Origin: Symbiotaphrina buchneri | Lineage: Eukaryota; Ascomycota; Symbiotaphrinales; Symbiotaphrinaceae | Length of the DNA: 64,000 nt | Direction of reading: 5' to 3' | NCBI GenBank assembly: GCA_001599915.1 | Contig: BCIG01000031.1 | Span: 124,001 to 188,000 of the forward strand | Part shown: piece after piece, positions 31,723-42,849 of the stretch | Layout: every line of letters begins with the position of its first letter | How positions within the stretch are numbered: position 1 is the stretch's first letter | Translations under genes and position numbers: made by a program | The notes under the pieces: model-generated | Seen by the model: the letters and a program-made list of their open reading frames with translations, nothing else | Databases searched by the model: none | Told to the model about the DNA's origin: nothing

Positions 31723-32851
31723 ATGCGATTTTACCATCCTCTCGCGCTTCTCATTGCCCTGTGGTTCTCGGTGGTCAGCGCGCATGGCGTCATTCTTTCC
31801 GCCGTCGGTACAGAAGGATCCCCAGCCAGTGTTGGGCTACAAGGTACGGCCTTCCCCCGGAGAGAAGACAAAGTCCAATTGCTGATCGACTGAACACAGT
31901 GAACTTGACCCTCCCCCGAGACTGCGAGGACATCAGCCCTTGTCAGCAGGACACGTCCATCATCCGCGACTCGGAGATCACGCAGAACATCGTCGGAGGC
32001 TGCGGCCGGACCGAGCTCAACGGCAAACATCGACGTCGGCGAGAACACCGAGAACCAGCTGGCGACTGGAAATGTCACCAAGATCACAAAGGGCGGCGTG
32101 TTGGATATGACCATCCACCAGGTCAACGCTGATGGGGCTGGGCCTTATCAATGTGATATGGACGCGACCGGTAAGTGCATTCGCAGCTAACTCCCTGTAG
32201 CCATGTACAGATGCTGACGACATTGTCGTTGATAGGCACGGCTGTGACTTTCACAAATTTGACTGTTAGCAATAACGTCCCCGGCGCCAACGGTCTCTCC
32301 CAGGTGAAGGAGCAGGACTTCAACATCCAAGTGCAGATGCCCGAGGACCTCAACTGCATCGGAGGTACGCATCACCTCCGCGTCTGCACTCCCTAAGAAA
32401 CAACAGCCCACTGACTACATTCTCTCATCACAGGCTCCACAGGCGACGTCTGCGTGGTCCGCTGCCGCAACCTCGCCATCGCCGGGCCCTTCGGCGGCTG
32501 CGTCATCATGCAACAGACGGACGGCACGGGTCGCACCAACGAGACGGCCGCATCCATCAGCACCGCGCAGACGCTGCAGGAGATCAACGACCAGATTTCC
32601 GTCAACAAGGCGCAGCTGGGTGCGGCGCTGGCGGCACACGATGCGGGTACTGGGTTGGCTGATGCGTCGGCTGTGTCGAGTGCGCAGGCTGCGACAAGTA
32701 CTGGTTCGTTTCCCCCTCCCCTTTTAATACAGGTCTTGGCAGAACAGAGTTTGCTGATGGGTTAGTAGCTGCGGCGAAGAAGGCAAAGGCCACGGGCAAG
32801 ACGAAGAAAACGGCGAGATCGGGGCGGAGAGGAGCGCGACGTGCTCAATAG
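31723..32851 (+). pseudogene. Gas1/Egh16-like secreted protein gene with a one-base frameshift
   Basis: Five exons, 31723-31843, 31900-32170, 32236-32364, 32434-32703 and 32766-32851. They read as a 291-residue protein if one extra base is ignored. A signal peptide (residues 1-20, ending VSA-HGV) precedes the Egh16/Gas1-like domain. Its marks include QQDTSI, ENTENQLATGNV, DMTIHQVNADGAGPY, the NNVPGANGLS loop and AGPFGG, with paired cysteines, then a Lys/Arg-rich tail. Relatives are secreted proteins linked to appressoria in plant pathogens and are widespread in saprobes. The break is in exon 2 at an AAA run (32025-32027) between the LNG and NIDVGEN segments, with no possible intron there. It is either a real pseudogene or a base-calling error. 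Confidence 0.78.
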
Positions 32852-33077
32852 ACGGCTCGACGGCAACACGTATGGATACACTGAGCAAATGAATTTTGAA
32901 TATATTTACAATAAAAACTACATTTTTGCATTGGAAATTGAAACAAGTATAAATAACAATGCCACTGAGCAGGGTAGAATACAAGCATCCGAACGATCCT
33001 CCCGTATGTGCGATCAGCCTACCTTACGTAGCTCTCACTCGATTCTCCAGGTGCCCCTTCGCGCCATTTGCCGTAAG

Positions 33078-33295
33078 ATATCCTAAGCCGTACGGCACCT
33101 GGCCAGTGTAGCTCAAGCCGGACAGCGCAAAAGTGCGCCGTAAGATATGATCGAACCCTTACGGCACTTGGTACATATGTCTCGCCATATGTTTATACGG
33201 GTAGCGGTATATGCCAATTGCCGTAGGAGCAGGTTGGTTTAATTACGTGTCAAGCGTGTCTCGCATTCACTCGCTGGCGAGGGATCATTTGTCGA
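33078..33295 (+). repeat. Left arm of a long inverted repeat (partner at 43000-43240)
   Basis: Matches the reverse complement of 43000-43240 along its length. The best core, 33188-33262, agrees at about 66 of 75 positions by eye and includes CCATATGTTTATACGG, CCAATTGCCGTAGGAGCAG and ATTACGTGTCA. Within the arm GCCGTAAGATAT occurs twice (about 33070 and 33139). It looks like a copy of a short non-autonomous element. Confidence 0.7.
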
Positions 33296-33649
33296 AGTTA
33301 CGGTCACCTTTCCGCGTCATTTATTCCCCATGGCAGATACGGGTGCTGAGAAGTACCAACTATGCGAAGTTATACGGCGGAATGGTTTACCCCTGGAGTG
33401 CTGTCTTGCCGTCTCGGGAGCGGCTACGGCACTTGGTAGTTGCCCGCAACCGTACACATTATTGGCTGGTGCTACGGTCACCGCTGTATTGCGCCAAATG
33501 CAGGTTTTCTTGTAACCTTAGCCTGCGTAAGCATGTCAATCAAAGGGCGTTTAGGCGTGCCATGGAAGAAGAGCAACCTTTTCAGCATCCCATTTTCCTC
33601 CTCTGCTCCCGATTATTGATTTTCTCAGCAACGTGCCTTAATAATTATT

Positions 33650-33670
33650 CCGTCCGTCCGTCCGTCCGTC
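33650..33670. repeat. (CCGT)5 microsatellite
   Basis: Five uninterrupted CCGT units followed by C, about 50 bp upstream of the cupin gene. Confidence 0.9.
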
Positions 33671-33721
33671 TATTTCCTATCAAGCAGCTGCACCGTCCTG
33701 TCGTGCAGTATAAAAACCAAC

Positions 33722-34115
33722 ATGGCGCAAAAACTCAACATCCCCGCGCTCTTCGACTCCTTCTCGGAAACATGGTCACCAAAGCTGGTAGCCAGCGTAG
33801 ACAGCGCCTACGACATCAAGATCGCCAAGCTAGACGGGGAGTTCGTATGGCACACGCACGCCGACGCGGACGAGCTGTTCTTCGTGCTCAAGGGATCGCT
33901 GCGAATGCAGATTGGCGACCAAGCAGGATAACTTGGTACAGGAAATCATCTTGCAGCAGGGTGATATTTATGTCGTGCCAAAGGGGACCAGACATAGACC
34001 TATGGCGGAAAAGGCAGAAGTCATGCTGATGGAAAGGAATACGGTGGTCAATACGGGTGATGGGCCGGCGTCGGAGCGGACGAGGGTGGTCAAGGATCGG
34101 CAGGCGGTACAATGA
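33722..34115 (+). pseudogene. Small cupin-domain protein gene with a one-base frameshift
   Basis: Single exon that would encode 130 residues. The first 65 residues hold the first cupin motif: W-H-T-H-x5-E-L-F-F-V-L-K-G (metal-binding His, His and Glu). The second part, one base out of frame, holds the second motif: GDIYVVPKGTRHRP with its His, then an NTGD end. Both halves are needed for the barrel. The frame shifts near 33918-33930, right after QIGDQ; the total length is a multiple of three plus one, fitting a single inserted base. No GT..AG intron can bridge it. Such single-domain cupins are small cytosolic metal proteins with varied roles. It is the second broken gene in a row. Confidence 0.75.
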
Positions 34116-34226
34116 CTGAAGAAGAGCGCTTTTTGAGTTTGTTTGGAGTTGAATCCGGGTCATATCAAAAAGTGGTTGCGCTCACTGGTATTTCTGGCAT
34201 TCTCTCGTCACAAACAAGATACACAA

Positions 34227-35204
34227 CTACAGCCGTCTCAATGCCTGCACCATCGCATCCTCCACCTCCAACGTCCCTTCCGCCCTAGTCTTCTCCCTCT
34301 GTTGAAACAAGCAGTCATAAAGCATCCTTAGACTCGGCTTCCTAGGCAAGGGCGGGCTCTCTTTTATCACCTTCGCAAACGCATCTACCTCGCGCTTGAA
34401 CTCCTCCAGCGGCCTGAACATGGCCGGATTGACCGTCACAATCAAGAACCCGAATCCCTCCAGCTCTGGTGGAAAAGCTGCTGAGCCTGTGAGCACGTCC
34501 AGAAGCTGAACAGCGATGGCCAACCCGGTGCCTTTGTGACCGCCCCAGACGGCCAAGGCGCCGGACAGCGCTTCTTGAGGGTCTGTAGTGGGCTTGCCGT
34601 CTCTGCTGAACGCCATGCCTTCCGGCAGCTTGCTGCCCGTCCGCTTCGCCAGTACTGCCTGCGTATGGATGAGTTTGGACGTTCCAATGTCCCAGATGAT
34701 CAGGCTGCGACCGGACAGAAAGCCGATGCAGAAGGGGTTGGTGCTGAACAGCGGCTGAAACCCTCCTTTGGGTGCCACCCACGGCGTGCAGTTCGATACA
34801 ATGATCGTCACCAGATCCTCCTGCGCGGCCATCTCAGCGTAGTAGCACAGCATGCCTGTGTACCACATGTTGCTGGCCCTGATCACGGCAACGCCCGCCT
34901 GTTTCACCTTGGCGATAGCCAGCTCGGTCGTGCACGCCCTGACCAGGTAGCCCACCGTGTCTTTGCCGTCAAGCTGCGCCGTTGCGGGCGCCTTGTGCAT
35001 GATCTCCATGGCGGAAGAGCTGCCGTGCCGTCCGCCCAGGTGCTTAAAGATGCTGAGGATGCGTATGAGCCCGGCGGACAGATAGCCCTATAGCTCGCTG
35101 TCAAGGATGTGGTGAGCGATTTTGCTTGCCTTGTCCGGCGTGTAGCCCAGCTTGTGCAGGGCGTCCAGCGCCAGCTGCTCGGCTTCGGCCATGGAGAGTT
35201 TCAT
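34227..35204 (-). pseudogene. Malate/L-lactate dehydrogenase family (Ldh2) gene with an in-frame stop
   Basis: A single minus-strand frame of 325 codons interrupted by one TAG at codon 39 (35090-35088); everything before and after is collinear with Ldh2-type NAD(P)-dependent 2-hydroxyacid dehydrogenases. N-terminal part: MKLSMAEAEQLALDALHKLG, then the LDSEL.GY motif where the stop sits. Further on are VIRASNMWYTG, SNCTPWVAPKGG and GGHKGTGLAIAVQLLDVLTG. The position that normally carries the catalytic His (H-W-Y-T-G) is Met here, a second sign of lost function. The family reduces or oxidises malate, lactate or ureidoglycolate-type substrates in the cytosol. It is probably dead; a sequencing error could explain the stop but not the Met. 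Confidence 0.78.
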
Positions 35205-35798
35205 TGTACAGGCGATTGTTTGTCTCCTGTAGTGGTTTGGTTGAAGCTCAGGAAGGAACAGGTGTTGATGGATTATGGTGGGGTTAAAGGGAGGGATCTT
35301 ATCCTCTACCCTGCACCAGGCCTCCTTCCCCAAATCGATCCTTGTTCTCTTTTCTCTCCCTCATTTCTGGCTAGAAGATGAATGAGCATGTGCGGATTGA
35401 ACGGTTCTGCGAATGGCCAATGGCGTGGCGTTTCGATGTCGTCTTGACAGTTGGCCGACCGCCCCCTTGCTGCTCGATGCTGTCATGCTGATGTATACCG
35501 ACCGAAGACATCGTCAAAAGTCGTATGAACATACTTTTAATATTAAATGCATAGTTGGAGAAGAAGAGAGATTTCAAGGCAGATCTGGGTTTGACGTTGC
35601 TTCAAAAGGAAAATGGACCACCTTGGTGGATACTAGATGAAAAAGGGGTGGAGACCTATTCGCTTCAATTTTCGCAACCACATGCCAACCTTGATGGTCA
35701 CGATGCGGCTTTCTGGACTTCATGATATTTCCTCCGCTTTTCCTCCACTATTTGTCCCCATTATTGGCAACTACGGTATTCATTATTTTCCTCTCAAT
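35205..35798. other. Divergent intergenic region
   Basis: Lies between the start of the Ldh2-type pseudogene and that of the secreted protein at 35799. A longer open frame begins at 35637 but the signal peptide argues for the later start. Nothing else seen. Confidence 0.45.
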
Positions 35799-36537
35799 AT
35801 GGCTAAACCTTCCATCCTTTCAGTCCTGGTCATCTCTTTTGTCTTATTTATGTGCCCAGCATCAACCTACTACTCCACCACAGCCAAAGGCACACACCAC
35901 ACCGAGCCCTTCATCCTGCGAGCTCGGACAGCTCACGGCGCCGACTCGGTCACCTACCAGCTCGGGGCCAAAGAGCATGCCATCGCGGTGGACACCTTTG
36001 ATGAATACGGGCCGCAGTCGGTGAACGTCAGTGGGTGGTTCGTGTCGTGGGCCGACGACGTGTGGATGAACAACTGCTACCGGTACGTGACGCTCGACCC
36101 GGCGCACCCAGACATGCTGTACCTGCACGGCAGCGACAGCGACTTCGGCCGGCACAAGGCGCATCTGGTGTTCATGGCGACGTCGCCGAAACGCGCCGCG
36201 CGGCTGCTGTGGCGTCGCTGGCAGCTGGGCAAGAAGTTCAAGGACGACGTCAAGTATGATGGGACCCTGGTGTTGGATGACTGTGCGGACGGAAGTGGCG
36301 ACTTCTGGATGGATGGCGACAAGCTCATGGCGGGCGAGGTCTTCAGCGATGCTTGGAAGTGGACGGGTGAGTACAGTCTTTTGATCACCCAAGTCTCCAT
36401 TTCAATGCTGATGCATCATGATTGCAGCTTGCAAGATGGATGAAATTACGCCGGTGGTAATCACAGCCCAACCTGTGGACAAAAAGACACCCCGGACGTG
36501 CATCAATGTGGAGCTGGTTGCTGAGTTTGCCAGTTGA
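35799..36537 (+). CDS. Secreted protein of unknown function
   Basis: Two exons, 35799-36366 and 36428-36537, joined over a 61-nt intron, give 225 residues. A clear signal peptide (MAKPSILSVLVISFVLFMCPAST) argues for this start rather than the in-frame ATG 54 codons upstream. The mature part is polar with aromatic-rich segments (GWFVSWADDVWMNNCYRYV, DMLYLHGSDSDFG), one pair of cysteines in the last exon (ACKMDE..TCINVEL) and others in the first. No family is recognised; I cannot assign a fold. It looks intact in an area where neighbours are broken. Confidence 0.6.
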
Positions 36538-36937
36538 AACTGCATCAAGCCGAGAGTGAACCACTCGTATGTGGCAATTCCTGGATGGCTGGCTAGGTGA
36601 ATATAGGGATGACTAGGCAAGGTACTCGGGTTTATCATAAACAAAACGAGTAACATTATTGAGAGTTATCCAGGATGTTCACATTCCAGCAAGGACGGGA
36701 TCACAGTGACGATAATCTGCCTCCCACCTGCCCCTTACAGCCTAGTGGCGCACCTCCAGGCAACAATAGTATTCAACTCCAGTAATCTCCAATCCCCATT
36801 TCCCGTCCCTCGATGAGTTGGACATTCTCTTCTGCCATCAGTGCGGTCAATTGATCCACGGCAGTCGACCAATGTATCATCTGCGTGCCATCGCAGCGTG
36901 GCTGCACCTCGCATCCGCCTTTGAAACTCAACAGCCG
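36538..36937. other. Intergenic, no supported gene
   Basis: Promoter region of the beta-lactamase-like gene; nothing else seen. The frame of that gene stays open back to 36818 but no motif supports an earlier start. Confidence 0.45.
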
Positions 36938-38504
36938 ATGAGCGAGCAAGATGCAACACCTATGAGCGACACTCTCGACCAGCTCGTGCCTAAATTGTTG
37001 GCCGAATGGCATGTCCCCGGCCTTTCAGTCGGCGTCGTCGATGGCAAAAAAACATTGCTAAAGGGCTACGGCATCGCTTCTTATCCATCAGAACCCGTCA
37101 CCCCCACGACGCTCTTTTATACAGGGAGTACGACCAAGGCCTTCACCGCGGCTGCAATGTCGATCCTCATCAACGAGTCCGCCGCCAGTCACGAACCGAT
37201 CAAGTGGGACACGCCACTCTCGCACCTCATCTGCGAGGATTTCGTCTTGACCGACGACTATGCCACCGCGCATGTCACTATCGAGGATGCCCTCTCCCAC
37301 CGCTCCGGCATGCCGCGGCACGACAAGGCCTACGGCGGTTCCAAGGCGACGGCCCGCGACGTCGTCCGGCAGATGCGCCACCTCCCGCTGAGCCGCGAGA
37401 TGCGGACGACGTGGCAGTATTGCAACATGATGTACGCCGCCGTGGGACTCGCCATTGAAACCATCACGGGCCAATGGCTCGGCGACTTTCTGCATCAGCG
37501 CATCTGGGAGCCGTCGGGTATGACCACGACGTTCTTCTCCAAGGAGGATGCGCTGCGGTATACCCGCGACAACGAGAATACCACGCTTGCGCAGGGATAC
37601 CTGTGGGACAACGGCAGCTATGTGCCCGTGCCCCATATGAAGTTGAGCGAACTGGACGGCGCCGGATCAATCATCTCTAATGTCCTGGACTACACCAAGT
37701 GGATACGCACCATGATCCACCGCGGCGGACCTATTTCCCCTGAGGCCCATGCCGAGCTGATAGCGCCTCGAAGCATCGAGAACATGGGTGAGCCTCCGTT
37801 CACAGGTCCGCAGACATATGCTCTTGGTTGGAGCATTATGGCCTACCACGGCGAGCTGCTCATCCAGCACGACGGTGGGTTGGATGGCTTCGGAACTGTC
37901 CTCACATACATTCCGAGCAAGCACTTCGGCGTCATCACGATGGGAAACACGGCCATGTTTGCGAACCTTGTCGGGCAGATGGTGACCTTCCACCTTATCG
38001 ACGAGAAGCTGGCGATACCGAAGGGAAAGCGGTTTGACTGGGCCGCCCGGTGAGTTTGACAGGCCCCTGATACTTTGGAGGTCGTCAGGCTAATGTCTCC
38101 TTAGCGCCCACAAAACCATCAAGGAATTCGAAGACACCGTCAAAAACGCCCGCTCTCGTCTCTACCCCTCCGCGCCTGACAAACCCGCTCCCCCATCCGG
38201 TCCGCTCCAGGGCTACGCCGGCAACTATACAAGCATTGCCTACCAGGACATTCGCATTGACTACGACGCCTCAAAAGAGAAGTTGATGCTCGACTCGCTT
38301 GGTCGCTCGTGGCGGTTCACGGCCGAGCTTGAGCATGTCTCGGGCGACTACTTCATTGCGTATCTCACGCGCCCGACGATGCTCCCCTTTCCCATGGAAG
38401 CGGTGCGTGCGAGGTTTGTGTCGGGGTTGGACGGGAGGCCGGAGAAGTTGGGGATTGAGCTGGAGGAGACGCTCGATGATATGATCTGGTTTACGAGGAA
38501 ATGA
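36938..38504 (+). CDS. Beta-lactamase-related serine hydrolase (class C/PBP fold)
   Basis: Two exons, 36938-38049 and 38105-38504, give 503 residues. The serine beta-lactamase/penicillin-binding-protein motifs are complete: S-x-x-K at S64-K67 (GSTTK), Y-x-N in WQYCNMMY, and the third motif as HDGG. A C-terminal lipocalin-like beta domain follows (GYAGNYTS..), as in many fungal members. No signal peptide, so probably cytosolic. Fungal members act as esterases, transesterases (statin-type acyltransfer) or peptidases rather than in antibiotic resistance. Substrate is unknown. The gene is intact and lies inside the block flanked by inverted repeats. Confidence 0.9.
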
Positions 38505-39162
38505 CGACGTATATGGGTCAGTGTCATTGCACCGGGGTGCACTCGCAAGGAAGAAATGTTGGTGTATCGGAGGGTAAGGAAAGCCTTGAGCAGTCGGCGG
38601 AGGGAGCAGCACTGCACAATACGAGCAGGGACTACGAGATGGCGGATGTAGGGGGTTCTTGTTCAGCGATTACGCCGACTATGTCAGTGGTGTTGTACTG
38701 CGTTTAGAGCCAAAATCGTAATTTCCTGACACAGTTACAAAGCATAAATACGTTGCTTGTACAATCAACCCCTGAAGGAGGTTCCAACCGTCCTATGTCG
38801 AGACCATAATCCCCAGCCAGCAATAAGATAACATACCGGTTCGACAGATAAACCTAGAGACTTGGATAAACTTGACAGTGGCCCTAGAAGTAGAGGGATC
38901 AAGTCGAAATGGTCAGCAGGACCAGCGGAAACCAACAGCAAACAGTCTTGTATGGTGCCTCTACAACTAAGCAGAGGCAGAAGAAAAGTTTCTAGTACTC
39001 CTCCTCATGCCAGTACTTGGCCCCATCCACCATGGCAATTGTCCCTTAAACGGTTGAACCAGCCTGGTTCCCAGACCAGATGTGCGGTGTTAATACATGA
39101 GGAATTATGACATAGGTGACTCGCCACCCAGGTTGCATCCTTCTCGTTCCCTTCCGCAGCGT
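38505..39162. other. Intergenic, no supported gene
   Basis: Convergent 3' flanks of the beta-lactamase-like gene and the decayed gene on the other strand. Nothing supported. Confidence 0.45.
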
Positions 39163-40108
39163 CACTTGCTCCTCCTCGTCTTCACCTTCCTGAACTCTTC
39201 GGGGTACCATGGTGGTAATGATGATGACACCAGCTTCTTACTCGGAGCAATGCAATGTGGTATGTGAGGTGACGGGCTGGTGCGTTTGGCACCATTTGCT
39301 GGAATTTCGCAAGGACCCTGCGTCCATGACTGGTCGATTGTTGGCCGGTGGATTGATGACGAGGCGACACTCATTTCGATCCGGACATTGCGGATCTTGT
39401 TGGTGAGATTCACTAACCATCTCCCAACCATCTCCAGAACATATTCCAAACATCTTCAGTCTACATGGTAGAAGTGAGAATGAGAATTCAAAGATTCATA
39501 CCTATATTGCAGCAAGACTGCCACCGAGCCCCGTAGGGCTTGTCTTTCTTCTTCTTCTTCTTCTTCTTCTTCTCCTCCCCCTTCCTGGCCCTTGTACGGT
39601 CCAGTACCACTGGGTACAATTGGATGTACCCATTTTGGGTCCGGTTGGTGCCCCTTCGTCCAAGGAGACACCCCATGGGATTTGTGATGGCTGGCGTGTA
39701 GCCCGAGCCGGACTTGTCCTGATACACCATTATGAGGCGCCGGAGGGCCTCCTCCCACCTCTCCCTCTCCACTCCCAGGACCCAGTGCCCCTCTGCCGCT
39801 GATGCTGCCGCTGCTGCCCCCGGTGCTGCTACCAACAAATTTGGTGCTATGGTGGTGGTGGTGGTCGTCGTCGTAGTGGTGGTGGTGACGGTGGTGGTTG
39901 CGGCGAGGGCGAGGAGGGCGGCGTTGTCCCAATCTCCATCATCAAACTCATCCTTCTCCTCCTGCTTCACACTTCTAGGTGGCAGGGCAGGCAGAACTTC
40001 ATCCTAGCGGCGGCGCCGCGCATTACCGGTGGGGGCCCCACGGGGCTGTCTGCTCAGGAATGCACCATTGGTGCGCTGTCCGGCGGGCATGGGTTTCTTG
40101 GGTGGCAT
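39163..40108 (-). pseudogene. Probable zf-His_Me endonuclease-like gene, decayed (copy B)
   Basis: Starts MPPKKPMPAGQRT at 40108 on the minus strand. An in-frame TAG falls at 40006-40004, and beyond it the frame continues with an acidic stretch and a poly-Thr run. A conserved module follows: HWVLGVERERWEEALRRL, DKSGSGY and TNPMGC-LGRRGTN..NGYIQLYPV, then a poly-Lys run and KPYGA. A small deletion then shifts the frame. With an intron (about 39452-39497) the remainder reads CSGDGWEMVSESHQQDPQC and LVINPPANNR, which resembles the C-terminal Cys/His loop of zinc-binding homing-endonuclease-related fungal proteins, with key residues altered. Stop plus frameshift mark it as a pseudogene. The family call is moderate. 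Confidence 0.5.
39545..39573. repeat. (TTC)n microsatellite inside the decayed gene
   Basis: About nine TTC units (Lys codons on the minus strand). A second trinucleotide tract of GGT/CGT type at 39850-39897 codes poly-Thr on the minus strand, and a third lies at 40361-40392. Confidence 0.85.
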
Positions 40109-40111
40109 GAC

Positions 40112-40592
40112 GGTGCTTGGTGACTTTGCGCCCGAGGATACAACCCATTGGGTTGGTAGTCGCCGCTGCATATCCCGAACCGGACTTGTCCGTGTAGCCT
40201 TCTCTTAGGCGTCGGAGCGCCTCTTCCCATCTCTCCCGGTCAATCTTGAGGACCCAATGGTCCTCTGGTGTGGCTGCTGCTGCTGCCGGTGTTGCAACAA
40301 AATTTGTTGGTGCTGCTGAGGCGGTGATGGTGGAGGTGGAGGTGGTGGTGGCGATGATGGCAGTGGTGGTGGTGGTGGTGGTGGTGGTGGTAAGCGCAAG
40401 AAGCGTTGTATCGTCGAGACGTTCTTCATCAATTTCCTCCTCCTTCTGCCTCTTTGGGGCGGGGGCGGGAAAAACTTCCTCCTCATGGGTGCGCGGGCGG
40501 GGCGCATTGCGACTGGTAGCCCCGAGGGGCTGTCTGGTCAAAAATGCACCAATGGTGCGTTGTCCAACGGGGAAGAGTTTCTTTGGTGGCAT
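40112..40592 (-). pseudogene. Truncated tandem copy A of the same gene
   Basis: Starts MPPKKLFPVGQRT at 40592 on the minus strand and parallels copy B: GAFLTRQP, acidic stretch, poly-Thr, HWVLKIDRERWEEALRRL, DKSGSGY and TNPMGCILGRK. It stops being homologous exactly where copy B begins, four bases before B's ATG, and then runs on in a wrong frame to 40023. It is therefore a 5' fragment left by tandem duplication. The poly-Thr run is coded by a GGT/ACC microsatellite (about 40361-40392). Confidence 0.55.
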
Positions 40593-41961
40593 GATGGGTG
40601 GGAGGGCGGGATAAGGAGAGCTAGAGTGGGACAGAAGATCAAAGAAAACCGAATATTTTCCCGGGAGATGGCCTCAGTATATAGACAGCGCCAAGTGGCA
40701 CCTTGTCATTGTCATTTGCGTTGTTGTATTATTGTGTGTCTGTCCGGAAAGGGCACCTGTAATCTGCTTCGAGACATGTCTGTGGTCGTGCTCGCTAGAT
40801 TGGGCTGCAGCTATGCAACGCTTCGGTCACCATCATCACGCCTATTGCACCTTCCGGATCAGGACAACGCACCCAGCCATTCGTCGGAGCTACCTTAGCC
40901 ACCATCAACAACTTCCTCCGAGGACAAAGTACCTTATGAAGAAGGATGGCCTTACTAACCTGAAGTCTTCGCTGATTGTTGTGTCCCCTTCATCAAGAGA
41001 AAGGAGACTCATCCACCTAAATATGTGGACCCCATTGGCATTTTAAAATACCTTACTTATGAAGTCATAGCATTTTTTGGAAATATAAAGGTAGACAGGA
41101 TTAGAATCTGCTAAGCAACGACAAAGAGACATGGTAGAAGTGCTACAAGTTTTAGAGCTGAAAGTTTGGTTGGCACATCCCCTTTATATGTACCATGCGT
41201 CACACGTTCCATGTTTGCTATCTACCATCTAGTCACGATTCTATGACTCACGACCGCAAACAAGCTAGGACTCAAGCGGGCCATGGTTATGTTTGTCACC
41301 AATATAGCCATATCCTGCAGAGATACCCCAGGCAGTGAAGGGCCTGAAGGGTCGGTTACGTCAGGTGGATGGTCAAATTTGCCCAGCCCCTATACATGTA
41401 TCCCTGCGGAGCCTTGGGAAGATCGTATATTACATCCTTTCATTTGCCACAGGAGCAAACAAATGATGTTTGGGCGCAGTGGAGACGTGGAGTGAAATTA
41501 TAAATGTCTGGGAACGGCTGGATGGTCAGGTTCTGAACGAACCCTTGGTAAAAGCTGAGTCTCGGACAGTCAGAACCACAATTTGGTTGCTATTGCACAT
41601 ATTCGTCACCAGTGAGTGAGTGAAACCTATGGGACGGCATTCCCCAAGGAGGTAAGTATGCCAGATCAAAATTGCTTCGGACACAAAATGGTACCACATT
41701 TATGTAATGCAACAGCTTTTCATGTATATATACCATTCTTCTACCCTAGCTGGGTAAAGTCAGTCAATGATGGAACACGTTGTGGTGCAACCTTGCTGGC
41801 GCTATCGGTTGAAGTGGGCAGATTCAACTGTTCTGTCTGTGCCACCTTGTTGGCTTGCGAGGATAAAGCCTTGGCTGGACAGCCAAATTCCACGGAAATC
41901 CTAGACTTTCTCACAACCTTGGATACCCAGCTAGTTGTCGTCGTGAGGGCAAGTCCGGACC
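40593..41961. other. Intergenic, no supported gene
   Basis: Nothing supported. A frame from 41616 overlaps the start of the OMP decarboxylase gene in another phase and is judged a shadow. Confidence 0.5.
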
Positions 41962-42849
41962 ATGGCATCAAAGACTCTTGTGCCCTACGCTTTGCGTGCA
42001 GTTGGATGCCCTCATCCCGTGGCGAAGAAACTCCTCAGGCTCTCAGAAGAGAAGAGAACAAATCTTATTGTGTCCGCAGACCTGTCGGAGTCCGATGCAC
42101 TCCTTAAACTGGCCGATGGTGTGCAGAGCACCAAAGCCTCTGCACATGCTTGATCTGGTACTGACATCTAGACAGCAGTGGGACCATATATCGCCATGCT
42201 GAAAACGCACGTCGACTTGATCTCCGACTTCGATGCGAACACGGTCGCCGAGCTCAACAAGCTCGCAGAAAAGCATAACTTCATGATCTTCGAGGACCGT
42301 AAGCTCGTGGATATCGGGAATACGGTGCAGAAGCAATATCATGGTGGAGTGACAAGGATATCTGAGTTTGCGCACATCACCAATTACAGCATCCTCGCTG
42401 GAGAAGGCATCGCGGACGCGCTTGAGCAACTTGTGGAGCGTCCGGACTTCCCCTTCAACAACGACCGTGCTTTCATTATCCTTGCGCAGATGACTACCCA
42501 AGGCACCCTTGCCAAGGATTCATACACCGCCCAGTCTATTGATACCGCCAGGGCACACAAGAAATCCGTCATCGGCTTCGTTGCAAATGGCTCGTTGTCA
42601 GAGTTTGTTACTCAAACGAAACCAGCGCCGGACGAGGATTTCCTCATATTCGCCACAGGCATCAATGCTGACATCGCTGGAGACCCGCTTGGGCAACAAT
42701 ATCAAACACCGGCAGCTGCGATTGGCAGTGGGGCAGATTTTATCATTGCTGGCCGGGGCATCTACGAAGCTAAGGACCCTGTTTCTAGTGCGAGTCGGTA
42801 TCAGAAAGAAGGCTGGGATGCATACATGCGTCGGGTACAGCAGCAGTAG
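41962..42849 (+). CDS. Orotidine-5'-phosphate decarboxylase, divergent copy
   Basis: Two exons, 41962-42118 and 42176-42849, give 276 residues, the normal fungal length. The active-site signature is intact: FEDRKLVDIGNTVQKQY, with the D-x-K-x2-D charge network. The C-terminal half has FIIAGRGIY and the phosphate-binding GQQYQTP segment. It converts OMP to UMP, the last step of pyrimidine synthesis, in the cytosol. Compared with the Aspergillus pyrG protein as I remember it, many otherwise constant positions differ (for example ITNYSILAGEGI for IINCSILPGEGI). It may therefore be a second, non-orthologous copy rather than the housekeeping gene. It lies inside an accessory block near repeats, which fits. 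No lesion seen. Confidence 0.88.

Larger units (their letters stand above)
32852..33721. other. Repeat-bearing intergenic region
   Basis: Holds one arm of a long inverted repeat (33078-33295), a further partial copy of the same motif at about 33420-33480 (GGCACTTGG..TTGCCCGCAACCGTA), and a (CCGT)5 microsatellite at 33650-33670. A TATAAAAA at 33709 lies only 13 bp before the cupin start codon. No gene seen. Confidence 0.55.

Noticed and set aside
32025-32027. An intron to explain the frame change in the Gas1/Egh16-like gene
   Set aside because: No GT..AG pair exists between the two homologous segments, which abut directly; a one-base insertion is the simplest reading.
33139-33151. GGGTTCGATCATA on the minus strand considered as a tRNA B box
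   Set aside because: No matching A box, acceptor stem or anticodon arm can be folded nearby.
39850-39897. GGT/CGT-rich tract considered as a structured DNA or CRISPR-like repeat
   Set aside because: Simple trinucleotide microsatellite coding poly-Thr; no spacers, so not a CRISPR array, which would not be expected in a fungus.
41616-42107. 163-codon plus-strand frame
   Set aside because: Overlaps exon 1 of the OMP decarboxylase in another phase and has no recognisable domain.
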